9,038 nucleotides of DNA, from positions 1 to 9,038 of the forward strand of contig JAUVLC010000098.1 in NCBI GenBank assembly GCA_030595925.1, in the 5' to 3' direction. Source of the stretch: Clostridia bacterium (lineage in GTDB: Bacteria > CBDUZB01 > JAGLHV01). Shown in pieces: positions 1-7,858 of this stretch; the first letter of the stretch is position 1; each line of letters opens with the position of its first letter. The position numbers and the translations under genes were made by a program. Under the pieces are notes generated by a model. The model ran no database searches. It saw only the letters and a list, made by a program, of their open reading frames with translations, and was not told the DNA's origin.

Positions 1-208
1 ATGTACCCGAATGTAATGAGTGGTTCATGGGGGCAGGATGTGTTTTTCAAAGAAAATTGGCGGAGAGCCGTGTACCCGAGCCATGTACCATTCACTTCGT
101 TCAGGTGCACGGCAGGCTGTGTGAGTAGTTCATGCGGAGCCATGTACCCGAATGTAATGAGTGGTTCATGGGGGCAGGATGTGTTTTTCAAAGAAAATTG
201 GCGGAGAG
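1..208. repeat. 67-bp perfect direct repeat, two copies at 141-bp period
   Basis: Positions 1-67 and 142-208 are identical, beginning ATGTACCCGAATG and ending TTGGCGGAGAG. The 74-bp spacer holds further fragments of the same motif (GTGTACCCGA at 70-79, CATGTACC at 82-89). It also holds an imperfect 10-bp stem (80-89 with 104-113, one mismatch, one G-T pair) with a 14-nt loop. This looks like a non-coding tandem repeat of REP/MITE character that probably continues upstream of the window. The reading frame through it is simply repeat-encoded and has no ribosome-binding site or family resemblance. No gene is seen in 1-268. Confidence 0.8.
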
Positions 209-221
209 AAAAATACTGAAT

Positions 222-240
222 ATTTACCAAAAAGGTAAAT
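222..240. other. Short hairpin upstream of the membrane protein gene
   Basis: ATTTACC (222-228) and GGTAAAT (234-240) form a perfect 7-bp stem around an AAAAA loop, 28 bases before the start codon at 269. No T-run follows on the plus strand, so a rightward terminator is unlikely. It could be a leader hairpin or an operator. A weak promoter-like pair (TTGGCG at 198-203, TATTTA at 221-226, 17-bp spacer) overlaps the end of the second repeat copy and this hairpin, but it matches consensus poorly. Confidence 0.4.
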
Positions 241-268
241 AAATTAATAATTAAAAAGGAAAACTTGA

Positions 269-1840
269 ATGAGAGACAAGTCTAACTTTTTATTATATGT
301 AATAGTAAGTTGGTTTTTTGCAATGGTTTTTATTATTACTGCATCGCAAATATTTCCTTCCGGAATTTGGCGAAGTTTGGTTACCGGGAAATATATTCTT
401 CAAACAAAAATATTTCCGTATAAAGATATTTTTTCATTTACAGCTGAAAATAATTGGATTGCTTATAGTTGGTTAGCAGAGATAATTTTTTATAAAATTA
501 GTCTTTTTGGGTTTTATTGGCTCAGCCTTTTTAGAGCGGTTTTAGTTACACTTACTTTTGCTATAGTTTTTAAAGCTTTTTATAATCGAACTGAAAGTCT
601 TCCGGGAACATTATTTATAATTTTATTATCCTTTTTTGTCTCTATCCTGGACCCTTTTTTTATGGATAGGGCACCTCTTTTTTCTTTTTTCTTTGTAGCA
701 ATTTATGGGTTTATTCTTTCCGAATATAAATATAAAAAGAAAGATTATCTTTGGGCAATACCGGTCATTATGGTTTTATGGGTAAATATGCATATTTTAT
801 TTGTAATGGGTTTTGTGCTTCTTTTTTTATTTGTCAGTGGCGAATTAATTGAAACATTTTTATTAACAAAGAAAATGAAAAAAGAAAATAGAAACGAATA
901 TGAAGAAAAGATGAATCTTACGCCAAAACAAATACGCAAACTGGGTAAAGTAATTTTATGGACTTTTTTGGTTTGTTTTTTGAATCCATATGGTTATCAT
1001 CTTTTTGTTCAAATCTTTGAATATGTTGGCAAAGAATATGTATATATGATAGATCCCGGTTTACAATCTTGTGATTTTCATAGAACAGAGATTTTTCTTT
1101 TTGAGATACTGTTCTTTTTGTGGATAGTTAACCTATTTCTATCTTTACAAACGTTGGATTTAGCAACTTTGTTTATTTTTTTGTTTTTTATGCATCATGG
1201 TTTGCATTTTTGTAGAGAGGTACCGTTTTTTTGTATTGTTGTACCTATTTTTTTAGCTCCGTATTTTAAATATTCTTTTACATATGTTGAAAGTAAATTA
1301 AAAAAAATATTAAAATTTTTATTCTATTTCTTCCATTTTGAAAAAAAATCAAAAACAATCATCACTGTTTTTTTAATGATAGGATTATTTATTCAGGTAC
1401 TAAGTTTTAAAAACCTTATTCCTCCATTTAATAATGAAAAAGTTAAAAATTTTATCAGAAAAGTAAGCCCAATTGGGGCAATAAATTTTATAGAACAAAA
1501 TCATCTTTTACCAAATATGTTTAATCCGATGGATTGGGGAGGCTATCTTTCTTACCAATTATATCCTCAATATAAAATAGCTGCTGATTATAGAATTCAT
1601 ATATATTCTGAGGGTTTTTTGGAAGATTACTTTAAAATTAAAAAGGCAAGAAGTGGATGGCGGGAGGTATTTGATAAATATAAAATTAATTTTGTTATTT
1701 GGAACAAAGAAAGTTGTCTTACTCAAGTATTAATGATAGACAAAAACTGGAAGTTAGTTTATAATGATAAAGTAGCAGTAGTATTCATCAGAAATTGTCC
1801 AGGGAACGAGGCAATTATTAGTAAATTTAGTATAAACTAA
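269..1840 (+). CDS. Polytopic membrane protein, GT-C glycosyltransferase-like, function unknown
   Basis: A 523-aa, very hydrophobic protein with roughly ten membrane segments: about residues 8-27, 68-105 (probably two), 112-132, 136-152, 160-199 (two), 226-248, 274-293, 297-330 (two) and 364-380. The layout resembles a widespread uncharacterised bacterial family. A first periplasmic loop carries a WRSLVTGKYIL...FPYKDIFSFT...W...WLAEI pattern (34-73). A C-terminal soluble tail of about 140 residues carries FNPMDWGGYLSYQLYP and AADYRIHIYSEGF (418-450), then a closing W-x-LVYND-x-VAVVFIR block (494-508). The fold is reminiscent of GT-C enzymes that use lipid-linked sugars, but no catalytic motif can be assigned, so transferase activity is inference only. 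The ATG at 269 is supported by AGGA at 257-260. Nothing in the adjacent signalling genes explains its role, and the 87-bp gap holds a repeat fragment. Confidence 0.85.
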   Translation: MRDKSNFLLYVIVSWFFAMVFIITASQIFPSGIWRSLVTGKYILQTKIFPYKDIFSFTAENNWIAYSWLAEIIFYKISLFGFYWLSLFRAVLVTLTFAIVFKAFYNRTESLPGTLFIILLSFFVSILDPFFMDRAPLFSFFFVAIYGFILSEYKYKKKDYLWAIPVIMVLWVNMHILFVMGFVLLFLFVSGELIETFLLTKKMKKENRNEYEEKMNLTPKQIRKLGKVILWTFLVCFLNPYGYHLFVQIFEYVGKEYVYMIDPGLQSCDFHRTEIFLFEILFFLWIVNLFLSLQTLDLATLFIFLFFMHHGLHFCREVPFFCIVVPIFLAPYFKYSFTYVESKLKKILKFLFYFFHFEKKSKTIITVFLMIGLFIQVLSFKNLIPPFNNEKVKNFIRKVSPIGAINFIEQNHLLPNMFNPMDWGGYLSYQLYPQYKIAADYRIHIYSEGFLEDYFKIKKARSGWREVFDKYKINFVIWNKESCLTQVLMIDKNWKLVYNDKVAVVFIRNCPGNEAIISKFSIN

Positions 1841-1841
1841 A

Positions 1842-1866
1842 GAACTGGGGACAGTCATATTTTTTA
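1842..1866. repeat. Fragment of a GGGGACAGTC-type dispersed repeat
   Basis: Right after the TAA stop of the membrane protein gene comes GAACTGGGGACAGTCATAT followed by a T-run. On the other strand it reads A-rich, then ATGACTGTCCCCAGTTC. I recognise this as a recurrent motif that flanks Y1/RAYT-type transposase genes and scattered short repeats in many bacterial genomes. Only one arm is present here, so it looks like a solo or degraded copy. The recognition is from memory and only one copy lies in the window. Confidence 0.4.
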
Positions 1867-1927
1867 AATGATTGGTAATTTAAGTAATACGATGTTAATG
1901 TCAAGTAATTTTGAAAAGGAAACAAGA

Positions 1928-2296
1928 ATGGAAAAAAACAGCAATATTCTTATTGTCGACGATGATAAAAGAAGCAGTGAAATACTGGGGGCGATATTAA
2001 AAGATGAAGGGTATAAGATAATTTGTGTTGAAACTATTGCCCGGGCAAAAGAAGAAGCAGCAGCAAATCTTTATCATTTGGTTTTGGTTGATATTAAGCT
2101 TTCCGATGGGTCGGGGTGGGAATTATTAAAGGAAATAAAAAAAATAAATGAAAAAATAATAGTAATTATTTTGAGTGGTATTGTTACTATGGAAAATTCA
2201 GATAAGGCAATCAATGAAGGCGCTTTTACTTTTATGCAAAAACCATTTGATGTGGACGAATTGAAAGCAACAATTAAAAAGGCACTGAAAATATAA
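1928..2296 (+). CDS. Receiver-only response regulator (CheY-like)
   Basis: A 122-aa stand-alone receiver domain. Visible motifs are the acidic cluster D11-D13 (ILIVDDD), phospho-acceptor D55 (LVLVDIKLSDGSG), the switch Ser83 (IILSG), the GAF-x-FMQKPF segment and the conserved K105. No DNA-binding or enzymatic output domain follows. The ATG at 1928 is chosen because AAAGGA at 1915-1920 sits about 7 bases upstream and the product then begins just ahead of the first beta strand. An in-frame ATG at 1868 would add 20 unrelated residues and has no ribosome-binding site. The gene lies 79 bases before the large sensor kinase gene, on the same strand, and is a natural phosphoryl acceptor for it. It probably relays signal by protein contact or as part of a phosphorelay. 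Confidence 0.9.
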   Translation: MEKNSNILIVDDDKRSSEILGAILKDEGYKIICVETIARAKEEAAANLYHLVLVDIKLSDGSGWELLKEIKKINEKIIVIILSGIVTMENSDKAINEGAFTFMQKPFDVDELKATIKKALKI

Positions 2297-2375
2297 AACT
2301 TAGTTAAAACACTAATTTGCAGATTAGAATAATAATAGATAACTTAAATTTAATTTAAAGAAGGAGATTGGGACA

Positions 2376-5300
2376 ATGAATGAAAATAAAATCTCGATTT
2401 CTAATTATGAAGTTGTCAAAAAACTCGGAGAAGATACCCAATCGATTATTTATAAAGTTTTTAGTAAAAAAGACCCTGAAAAACCGTTAGTTTTAAAAAT
2501 TTTAAAAGTTAGTTATCTTCCCGAACATCGAAAAATACATTTCCATCAAAAAATTGAACGATTAAAAGTTTTAAAAGATCCTCTACTAATGAAGCCTTTG
2601 TCTTTTGAAGTCCAGAAAGATATTCCCTTTATCGTTCGGGAATATTTTGATGGTATTCCTCTTAATGAATGGGCTTTAACTCAGGATAAAGTTTCTTTAA
2701 GAGATTTTTTTACGATAAGTTGTCCTTTAATTCAAGCATTAAATAAAATCCATGAAGCGGGTATTATTTATGGGGGTGTTAAACCGCATAATATATTAAT
2801 TAATCCCGGGACACTGGATATCCGATTAATTGATTTTATATCTTCCATAGATGTTAGGGAAATAAGTCATTTTATTTACGACCGTTCATTTGTTGAGGGG
2901 ACTTTGGCTTATACATCTCCGGAACAAACCGGCCGGATAAGCCATCGCGTGGGATTTTCTTCCGATCTGTATTCTTTAGGGATTATTTTTTATGAATTAT
3001 TAACCGGTAAACTTCCTTTTTTTTCCCTTGATCCCCTGGAATTGATCCATTCTCATCTGGCGGAACAAGCTGCCGATCTTAGCGAATTAAATCCTGAAAT
3101 TCCGCAAATGATAAGTAAGATTGTATCCAAATTGATTTTAAAACAGCCGGAAAAACGGTATCAAAATGCTAATGTACTGCTTACGGATATTATACATTGT
3201 CGTGACGAATATTTGAATAAAGGAATTATTGCTGAATTTTCTCTGGGTAGTGATGCTTATAATCGACGAATTACCTTTGTTTCAAAAATGGTAGGACGGA
3301 GAGATGAAGTAAAAATAATTTTAAATGAATACGAGGAGGTAAGTAAAGGGTTTTTCCGTTCTTTATTTATTTCCGGTTTGCCGGGTATCGGAAAAACCCG
3401 GCTGATTCAGGAACTGCAGAAACCAATTATTGAAAAAAGAGGGTATTTTACTTCCGGAAAATTTGACCTTTACCAAAAAAATGTTCCTTATAGCGCAGTT
3501 ATTCAGGCTTTACGTAATTTAATTCGTACATTATTGACCGAAAGTAATCAAAGGGTTAAAATCTGGAAGAGGAAAATAACCGAAGTTTTAGGGGTAAATG
3601 CTAAAATTATAGCGGATGTTATTCCTGAGTTAGAAATACTGATTGGTTATCAGCCGGAGGTTAAATCACTTCCTCCGGTGGAATCAAGGAATCGGTTCAA
3701 TGATCTTTTTGGTAAATTTTTAGGTTGTTTGGCTAGCAAAGAAAATCCTCTTATTTTATTTATTGATGACCTTCAGTGGGGAGATACAGCCACTTTTGAT
3801 TTTTTGGAGAATGCTTTTACCAGGTATGAACATTATAATTATCTTTTTTTCATTGGGGCTTATCGTTACAATGAAGTAGATTCCGGCCATTCGTTAATCC
3901 GACTGATACAAAAAGTTAAAGAAAATAAACAGCCTATAGAACAAATTAGATTAGGTCCATTGGAACATAAATATTGTCATGAGATGGTGGCTTATATTCT
4001 TGATTCGCCTCTTTCCCAAAATGAAGAATTATCTGTTTTTATTACTGACCTTTCAGAAGGGAATCCTTTATTTGTCAATGAAATTTTATCTTATCTCCAT
4101 AATGAAAGTTTGATTTTTTTGGACAAAAAACAGCATTGGCAATGGGATTTCAATAAAATACGGGAAACAAATATGCCCTCTACGGTAGTGGCTCTTTTTA
4201 GTGCTAAAATGCAAAAATTACCTCTTTTAACTAAAGACTTACTTGAATATTGTGCTTGTATGGGTAATCTTTTTTCGCCTACTGATGTTTCGATGGTTAA
4301 GGAAATAACGTTGGGAGGTACTTTTGAGATTTTAAAACCCGCTTTAGCCCAGGGCCTTTTAATGGAGAATAAAAATGATTTACAGTTTGTCCATGACCGG
4401 GTACAGGAAGCTGTTTTAAATAAAATTGATTATGAAAAAAGGAGACAGATACATTGGACTATAGGAAATCATTTGTTATCGCGTATTGCTGAAGGAACGG
4501 ATCTGGAAAAGCTGGATTATCTTTTTTCCATAGCAAACCATTTAAATATAGGACGCCCAAAAACATTGGATAGTGAGACTGCTTATCATTTGTCAACAAT
4601 AAATTATAAAGCGGGGAATAAAGCTTTGGCTGCCTTAGCGGCAAAAGCAGCGAATGAGTATTTTAAGTTAGCCAGAGAAATGCTTTCTGATGACTGTTGG
4701 AAAATTAATTACGAGGAAACCTTTAAGATTTATCAAAAAGCAGCAAAGACGGAATTAATGTGTGGTAATTATGATAATTCCGAGAAGTTACTTAATCGAT
4801 TATTGGATAATGCCAAAACGGATATGGATAAAGCAGAATGTTTGGCAGAACAGACTACTTCTCTTTCTTCAATAGGGGATTTTATTAAAGCCATTGAAAC
4901 AGCCAATCGTGGTTTGGATTATTTTAATAAATCAATACCGGTCAATTCCGAAGAAGCAGAGCAAAAAAGAGAACAGCAGATGAAAGAGATAGAATCTAAA
5001 GATATTGATATTTGGGATACAATTCTTAATATGCCTGTTACTAAAGACCGAAGGGGAAAAATTGAATTATCTTTTTATAGTGAACTCATTCCGGATTTAT
5101 ATATGTCGGGCTTTGTTTCTCAGTTGTATCTTTCTGCAGTGCAGTCAACTCAACAATGTTTGATCGGAATAATGGATGAGTCGGTAATTTATTCTTTTTC
5201 TATTATGGGTCTTTATTTAGCCGAAAAAGGTGAGTTTGAAGAAGCTTTTAAATACGAAGATCTTGCCCGGAATTTATGCGAAAAATATCCCAATACTTTT

Positions 5301-7649
5301 GGTGCTACCCGGGGGATGAACGGGATAGTCTGGTGTAATATGCATTCCCGGAGTCATCCCGAAGAGATAGTTAATTATTGCCTGAAGTCTATTCAGTGCG
5401 GTAAAAATTCGGGAGACCTTTATAATGCAGGACTTTCTTATGGTCCGTTAATGTGGAATTTACAGGTGCAGGGCGTTGATTTTTTGAAAATTCAGGAATA
5501 TGCCCGGGAATGTTTGGATTTTTCTAATAAATATCATTTATATTTTTCCGTTCATCTGGCAGAGGCAATGCAGGCTTCCTGGATAGAACCAATGAAAAAA
5601 GATTATATGCCTATTTCAATGGAGGAAAAATTAAAACAATGGGAAAAAGAAAATCATATTGCTTCGGTAGGGAGTTATTATGTGCATATGGCTCTTTCCT
5701 ATTATTACTTCGGAGAATATGAAAAAGCTGAAGAGTTTTTACAAAAGGTCAAACATTATTTAACCGGTTTGACCGATAATGTATTAAAGCGGCAATGGCA
5801 TGTTTTTTTAGTACTTAATGCCTTGCGTTTGTATGAACGGGGAATTAAATATAAGGACAGAGAAAAATTAATAGCCTATATTCAGCCGTTGATAAAGAAA
5901 ATTGAGATATGGGCTCATTTGGGGCCGTTATTAAAACCCTATCTTATTTTCGTTTATGCGGAAAAAGAACGGGTGATAGGAGATTTAAGAGAAGCCAGAA
6001 ATTTGTATTTTGATGCTATCAGTATGGCTTGTCAATACCGCTATACATTTTTAGAAGGATATATTAATGAATGTCTGGCGGAATTTATTACCGATCTTTC
6101 TGATTTTGCTAAAATTTGTCCCAAATATGAGGAATGCCGGGAGAAAAAGCCGCATTGTGATAGATGGTGGATTTGTTCTACTGAAGAAGACTGTACAAGA
6201 GAAAAACCTCGTTATGAAGGATTGAAAAGTGTTTTTTTGAAAGAGGCAGTTTTTTTGTATAAAAAATGCCATGCAGAACAAAAAGAAATATACTTGAAGA
6301 ATAAATATTCGCAATATTTTGAAAAAGAAATGCCGGTTGTTTTATCTCCTGCTTTGGCTGCGGAATCAGTGCTTCCCAATATTGATATAAACTATTTGAT
6401 GAAATCCTGCCTGGTTATTCCCGCAGAAATGGGGGAAGATGTTATTTTGCATAAGATTATGAATGTTGTTCTGGAAAGTTCCGGAGCTCAGCATGGATAT
6501 TTGATTATGGAAGAAAACGGCGATTTAATTATTCGTGCCGAGAGCCATATTACTGAGAAGGATGTAGTGCGAGCGGTAAACAAAAGGTCTGAAGATTGCA
6601 AGGAGATATGTCATGCTATTGTTCGCTATGTATATCGGACTAAAGAAATGGTATTATTGGAAAATGCTTTGGAGAAGGGGGCATTTAAGGATAATCCCGA
6701 AGTTCAGAAAATGAAGCTTAAATCAGTGCTTTGCCTGGAGATTGTTAAGCAGAATAAATTAGTGGGAATTCTTTATCTGGAAAATCGTTTAGCCGATTCG
6801 GTATTTACCGCAGAAAGAATAGATTTGACTAAGTTATTTACTTATCAGGCAGCTATTTCTCTGGAGAATGCGCGATTGTTAGAACGGATGAAGCAGACGG
6901 AATCTATGCTGCAACGGCATCGTGAACACTTGGAGGAGATGGTGGAACAGCGAACCCGTCAATTGCGTAAAACCCAGGAAGATTTATTGGTGGCAGAGCG
7001 ATTAGCAACGCTGGGACAATTAGCAGGAAGTATATCGCATGAGATTCGCAATCCTCTCAGTATTATTAATACCTCAGCCTATTATCTTAAGATGAGACTG
7101 GGAACAGCGGATGAGGATTTACGCCAACATATTGAATTTATAGAGACTGAAGTAAAAAAATCAGCCTTGATTATTGACAGTCCTTTAAGCCTTTCAGGAA
7201 TGAAAGATCCTCACAAAGAAAAAATAAATCTGATAGAAGTGATTAATTCTGTAATTGATTCCTCGGAAATATTAAATAAAGTAAAGATGACTAAAAATAT
7301 ACCGGAAGAAGAAATTTTTATAAATGCCGATAAAGAACAACTTTATATGGCTTTCAATAATATTATTAAAAATGCGGTGGAATCAATGGGGCAGGGTGGA
7401 ATGTTCACGATAAATGTTTTATTGAAAGGGGATAAACAGGTTAGAATATCATTTATGGATACCGGAATGGGTATTACCCCTGAAAGTATTGATAAAATAT
7501 TTCAACCCTTGTTTACCACTAAAACGCGGGGATTTGGATTTGGCCTTTCCATTTGTAAAATGATTTTTGAAAAACACAAAGGAAGTATTAACATTAAATC
7601 CAAAGTCGGTCAGGGAACAGAAGTAATCATAATCTTACCCCTTGCATGA
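2376..7649 (+). CDS. Trifunctional-type Ser/Thr (pseudo)kinase / AAA ATPase / sensor histidine kinase
   Basis: A 1757-aa cytoplasmic signalling protein with no membrane segment. Order: Ser/Thr-kinase-like domain (about 10-275); AAA_16/MalT-like ATPase (about 305-600) with Walker A GLPGIGKT (334-341), Walker B LILFIDD (459-465) and GNPLFVNE (562-569); TPR-like helical region (about 690-1240); five-Cys insertion (1248-1273); GAF (about 1350-1497) with KSVLCLEI and LYLEN; coiled coil (about 1497-1540); HisKA with H1555 in SHEIRNP; and HATPase_c with N1666, DTGMGI (1695-1700) and GFGFGLSI (1719-1726). The C-terminal histidine kinase looks complete. The N-terminal kinase keeps K41, K136, N139, D153 and the GTLAYTSPEQTGR segment. 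However, its catalytic triplet is Y132-G133-G134 (Asp lost), DFG reads DFI, and the Gly loop keeps only G18, so it is probably a pseudokinase. AAGGAG at 2361-2366 supports the ATG at 2376. Receiver genes on both sides are the likely partners. Confidence 0.93.
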   Translation: MNENKISISNYEVVKKLGEDTQSIIYKVFSKKDPEKPLVLKILKVSYLPEHRKIHFHQKIERLKVLKDPLLMKPLSFEVQKDIPFIVREYFDGIPLNEWALTQDKVSLRDFFTISCPLIQALNKIHEAGIIYGGVKPHNILINPGTLDIRLIDFISSIDVREISHFIYDRSFVEGTLAYTSPEQTGRISHRVGFSSDLYSLGIIFYELLTGKLPFFSLDPLELIHSHLAEQAADLSELNPEIPQMISKIVSKLILKQPEKRYQNANVLLTDIIHCRDEYLNKGIIAEFSLGSDAYNRRITFVSKMVGRRDEVKIILNEYEEVSKGFFRSLFISGLPGIGKTRLIQELQKPIIEKRGYFTSGKFDLYQKNVPYSAVIQALRNLIRTLLTESNQRVKIWKRKITEVLGVNAKIIADVIPELEILIGYQPEVKSLPPVESRNRFNDLFGKFLGCLASKENPLILFIDDLQWGDTATFDFLENAFTRYEHYNYLFFIGAYRYNEVDSGHSLIRLIQKVKENKQPIEQIRLGPLEHKYCHEMVAYILDSPLSQNEELSVFITDLSEGNPLFVNEILSYLHNESLIFLDKKQHWQWDFNKIRETNMPSTVVALFSAKMQKLPLLTKDLLEYCACMGNLFSPTDVSMVKEITLGGTFEILKPALAQGLLMENKNDLQFVHDRVQEAVLNKIDYEKRRQIHWTIGNHLLSRIAEGTDLEKLDYLFSIANHLNIGRPKTLDSETAYHLSTINYKAGNKALAALAAKAANEYFKLAREMLSDDCWKINYEETFKIYQKAAKTELMCGNYDNSEKLLNRLLDNAKTDMDKAECLAEQTTSLSSIGDFIKAIETANRGLDYFNKSIPVNSEEAEQKREQQMKEIESKDIDIWDTILNMPVTKDRRGKIELSFYSELIPDLYMSGFVSQLYLSAVQSTQQCLIGIMDESVIYSFSIMGLYLAEKGEFEEAFKYEDLARNLCEKYPNTFGATRGMNGIVWCNMHSRSHPEEIVNYCLKSIQCGKNSGDLYNAGLSYGPLMWNLQVQGVDFLKIQEYARECLDFSNKYHLYFSVHLAEAMQASWIEPMKKDYMPISMEEKLKQWEKENHIASVGSYYVHMALSYYYFGEYEKAEEFLQKVKHYLTGLTDNVLKRQWHVFLVLNALRLYERGIKYKDREKLIAYIQPLIKKIEIWAHLGPLLKPYLIFVYAEKERVIGDLREARNLYFDAISMACQYRYTFLEGYINECLAEFITDLSDFAKICPKYEECREKKPHCDRWWICSTEEDCTREKPRYEGLKSVFLKEAVFLYKKCHAEQKEIYLKNKYSQYFEKEMPVVLSPALAAESVLPNIDINYLMKSCLVIPAEMGEDVILHKIMNVVLESSGAQHGYLIMEENGDLIIRAESHITEKDVVRAVNKRSEDCKEICHAIVRYVYRTKEMVLLENALEKGAFKDNPEVQKMKLKSVLCLEIVKQNKLVGILYLENRLADSVFTAERIDLTKLFTYQAAISLENARLLERMKQTESMLQRHREHLEEMVEQRTRQLRKTQEDLLVAERLATLGQLAGSISHEIRNPLSIINTSAYYLKMRLGTADEDLRQHIEFIETEVKKSALIIDSPLSLSGMKDPHKEKINLIEVINSVIDSSEILNKVKMTKNIPEEEIFINADKEQLYMAFNNIIKNAVESMGQGGMFTINVLLKGDKQVRISFMDTGMGITPESIDKIFQPLFTTKTRGFGFGLSICKMIFEKHKGSINIKSKVGQGTEVIIILPLA

Positions 7650-7675
7650 AATATAGATGTTTTTGCTCTATATTT
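7649..7675 (+). terminator. AT-rich hairpin overlapping the sensor kinase stop codon
   Basis: AAATATAGA (7649-7657) pairs perfectly with TCTATATTT (7667-7675) across a 9-nt loop. The stem starts on the last base of the TGA stop and is followed by a short pyrimidine-rich stretch (TCCCTCTCCC) rather than a clean T-run. It may act as a weak terminator or as a 3'-end stabilising hairpin. The low GC of the stem makes strong termination doubtful. Confidence 0.35.
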
Positions 7676-7676
7676 T

Positions 7677-7696
7677 CCCTCTCCCTTAAGGTGAGG
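7677..7696. repeat. Small palindrome centred on CCTTAAGG
   Basis: CTC-CCTTAAGG-T-GAG is an imperfect palindrome with one bulged T, in a context (CCCTCTCCCTTAAGGTGAGG) that resembles a dispersed intergenic repeat seen in many bacteria. Only one copy is present in the window, so its status as a repeat rests on recognition alone. Confidence 0.3.
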
Positions 7697-7717
7697 ATGT
7701 TTAGTCTGTTGTCTGTC

Positions 7718-7737
7718 ATTCCTGCGGAAGCAGGAAT
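7718..7737. repeat. ATTCCTGC-type palindromic repeat
   Basis: ATTCCTGC (7718-7725) and GCAGGAAT (7730-7737) form a perfect 8-bp stem closed by GGAA. With its flanks (GTC before, CTA after) it matches the general form of the common intergenic palindrome with a CATTCC...GGAATC core that is found in high copy in many bacterial genomes, often near RAYT genes. It belongs to a different repeat family from the GTAG-type REPs that start 20 bases further on. Confidence 0.55.
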
Positions 7738-7757
7738 CTATAGTTGTTTTTTCGTTT

Positions 7758-7829
7758 GTAGTTGCCTGATTTATCAGGCAGATCAGGCAGAAATATAAAC
7801 AAATATAGCCTCATAAATGAGGCAACTAC
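7758..7829. repeat. REP pair (BIME-like unit), left copy
   Basis: This unit consists of two REPs facing each other. The first is GTAGTTGCC (7758-7766) running into a perfect hairpin TGCCTGAT-TT-ATCAGGCA (7763-7780). The second, on the minus strand, is GTAGTTGCC (7829-7821) with hairpin GCCTCAT-AA-ATGAGGC (7808-7823). The linker contains AAATATAAACAAATATA, which recurs in the other units. ATCAGGCAG is duplicated next to the first hairpin (7773-7781 and 7782-7790). The GTAG tetranucleotide just 5' of a hairpin is the hallmark of REP sequences mobilised by RAYTs, and a RAYT gene lies in the next unit. Confidence 0.8.
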
Positions 7830-7858
7830 GAAGGGAAAAGATTAAGATTTATTTTGTT

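Noticed and set aside
1-219. Open frame of 72 codons at the window start
   Set aside because: It is a translation of the 67-bp direct repeat and its spacer, with the same peptide appearing twice. It has no ribosome-binding site and no resemblance to a known protein.
745-939. Minus-strand open frame inside the membrane protein gene
   Set aside because: It lies antisense to a well-supported gene. The composition reflects the reverse of T-rich membrane codons, with no start signals.
1868-1927. Upstream ATG extension of the first response regulator
   Set aside because: The extra 20 residues have no receiver homology and no ribosome-binding site, and the region begins in a repeat fragment. The ATG at 1928 has a good AAAGGA.
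4459-4644. Minus-strand open frame inside the large sensor gene
   Set aside because: It is fully covered by conserved domains on the plus strand and shows no family features.
6051-6314. Minus-strand open frame opposite the cysteine-rich insertion
   Set aside because: It is an antisense shadow of the plus-strand reading frame, which continues without break into the GAF domain.
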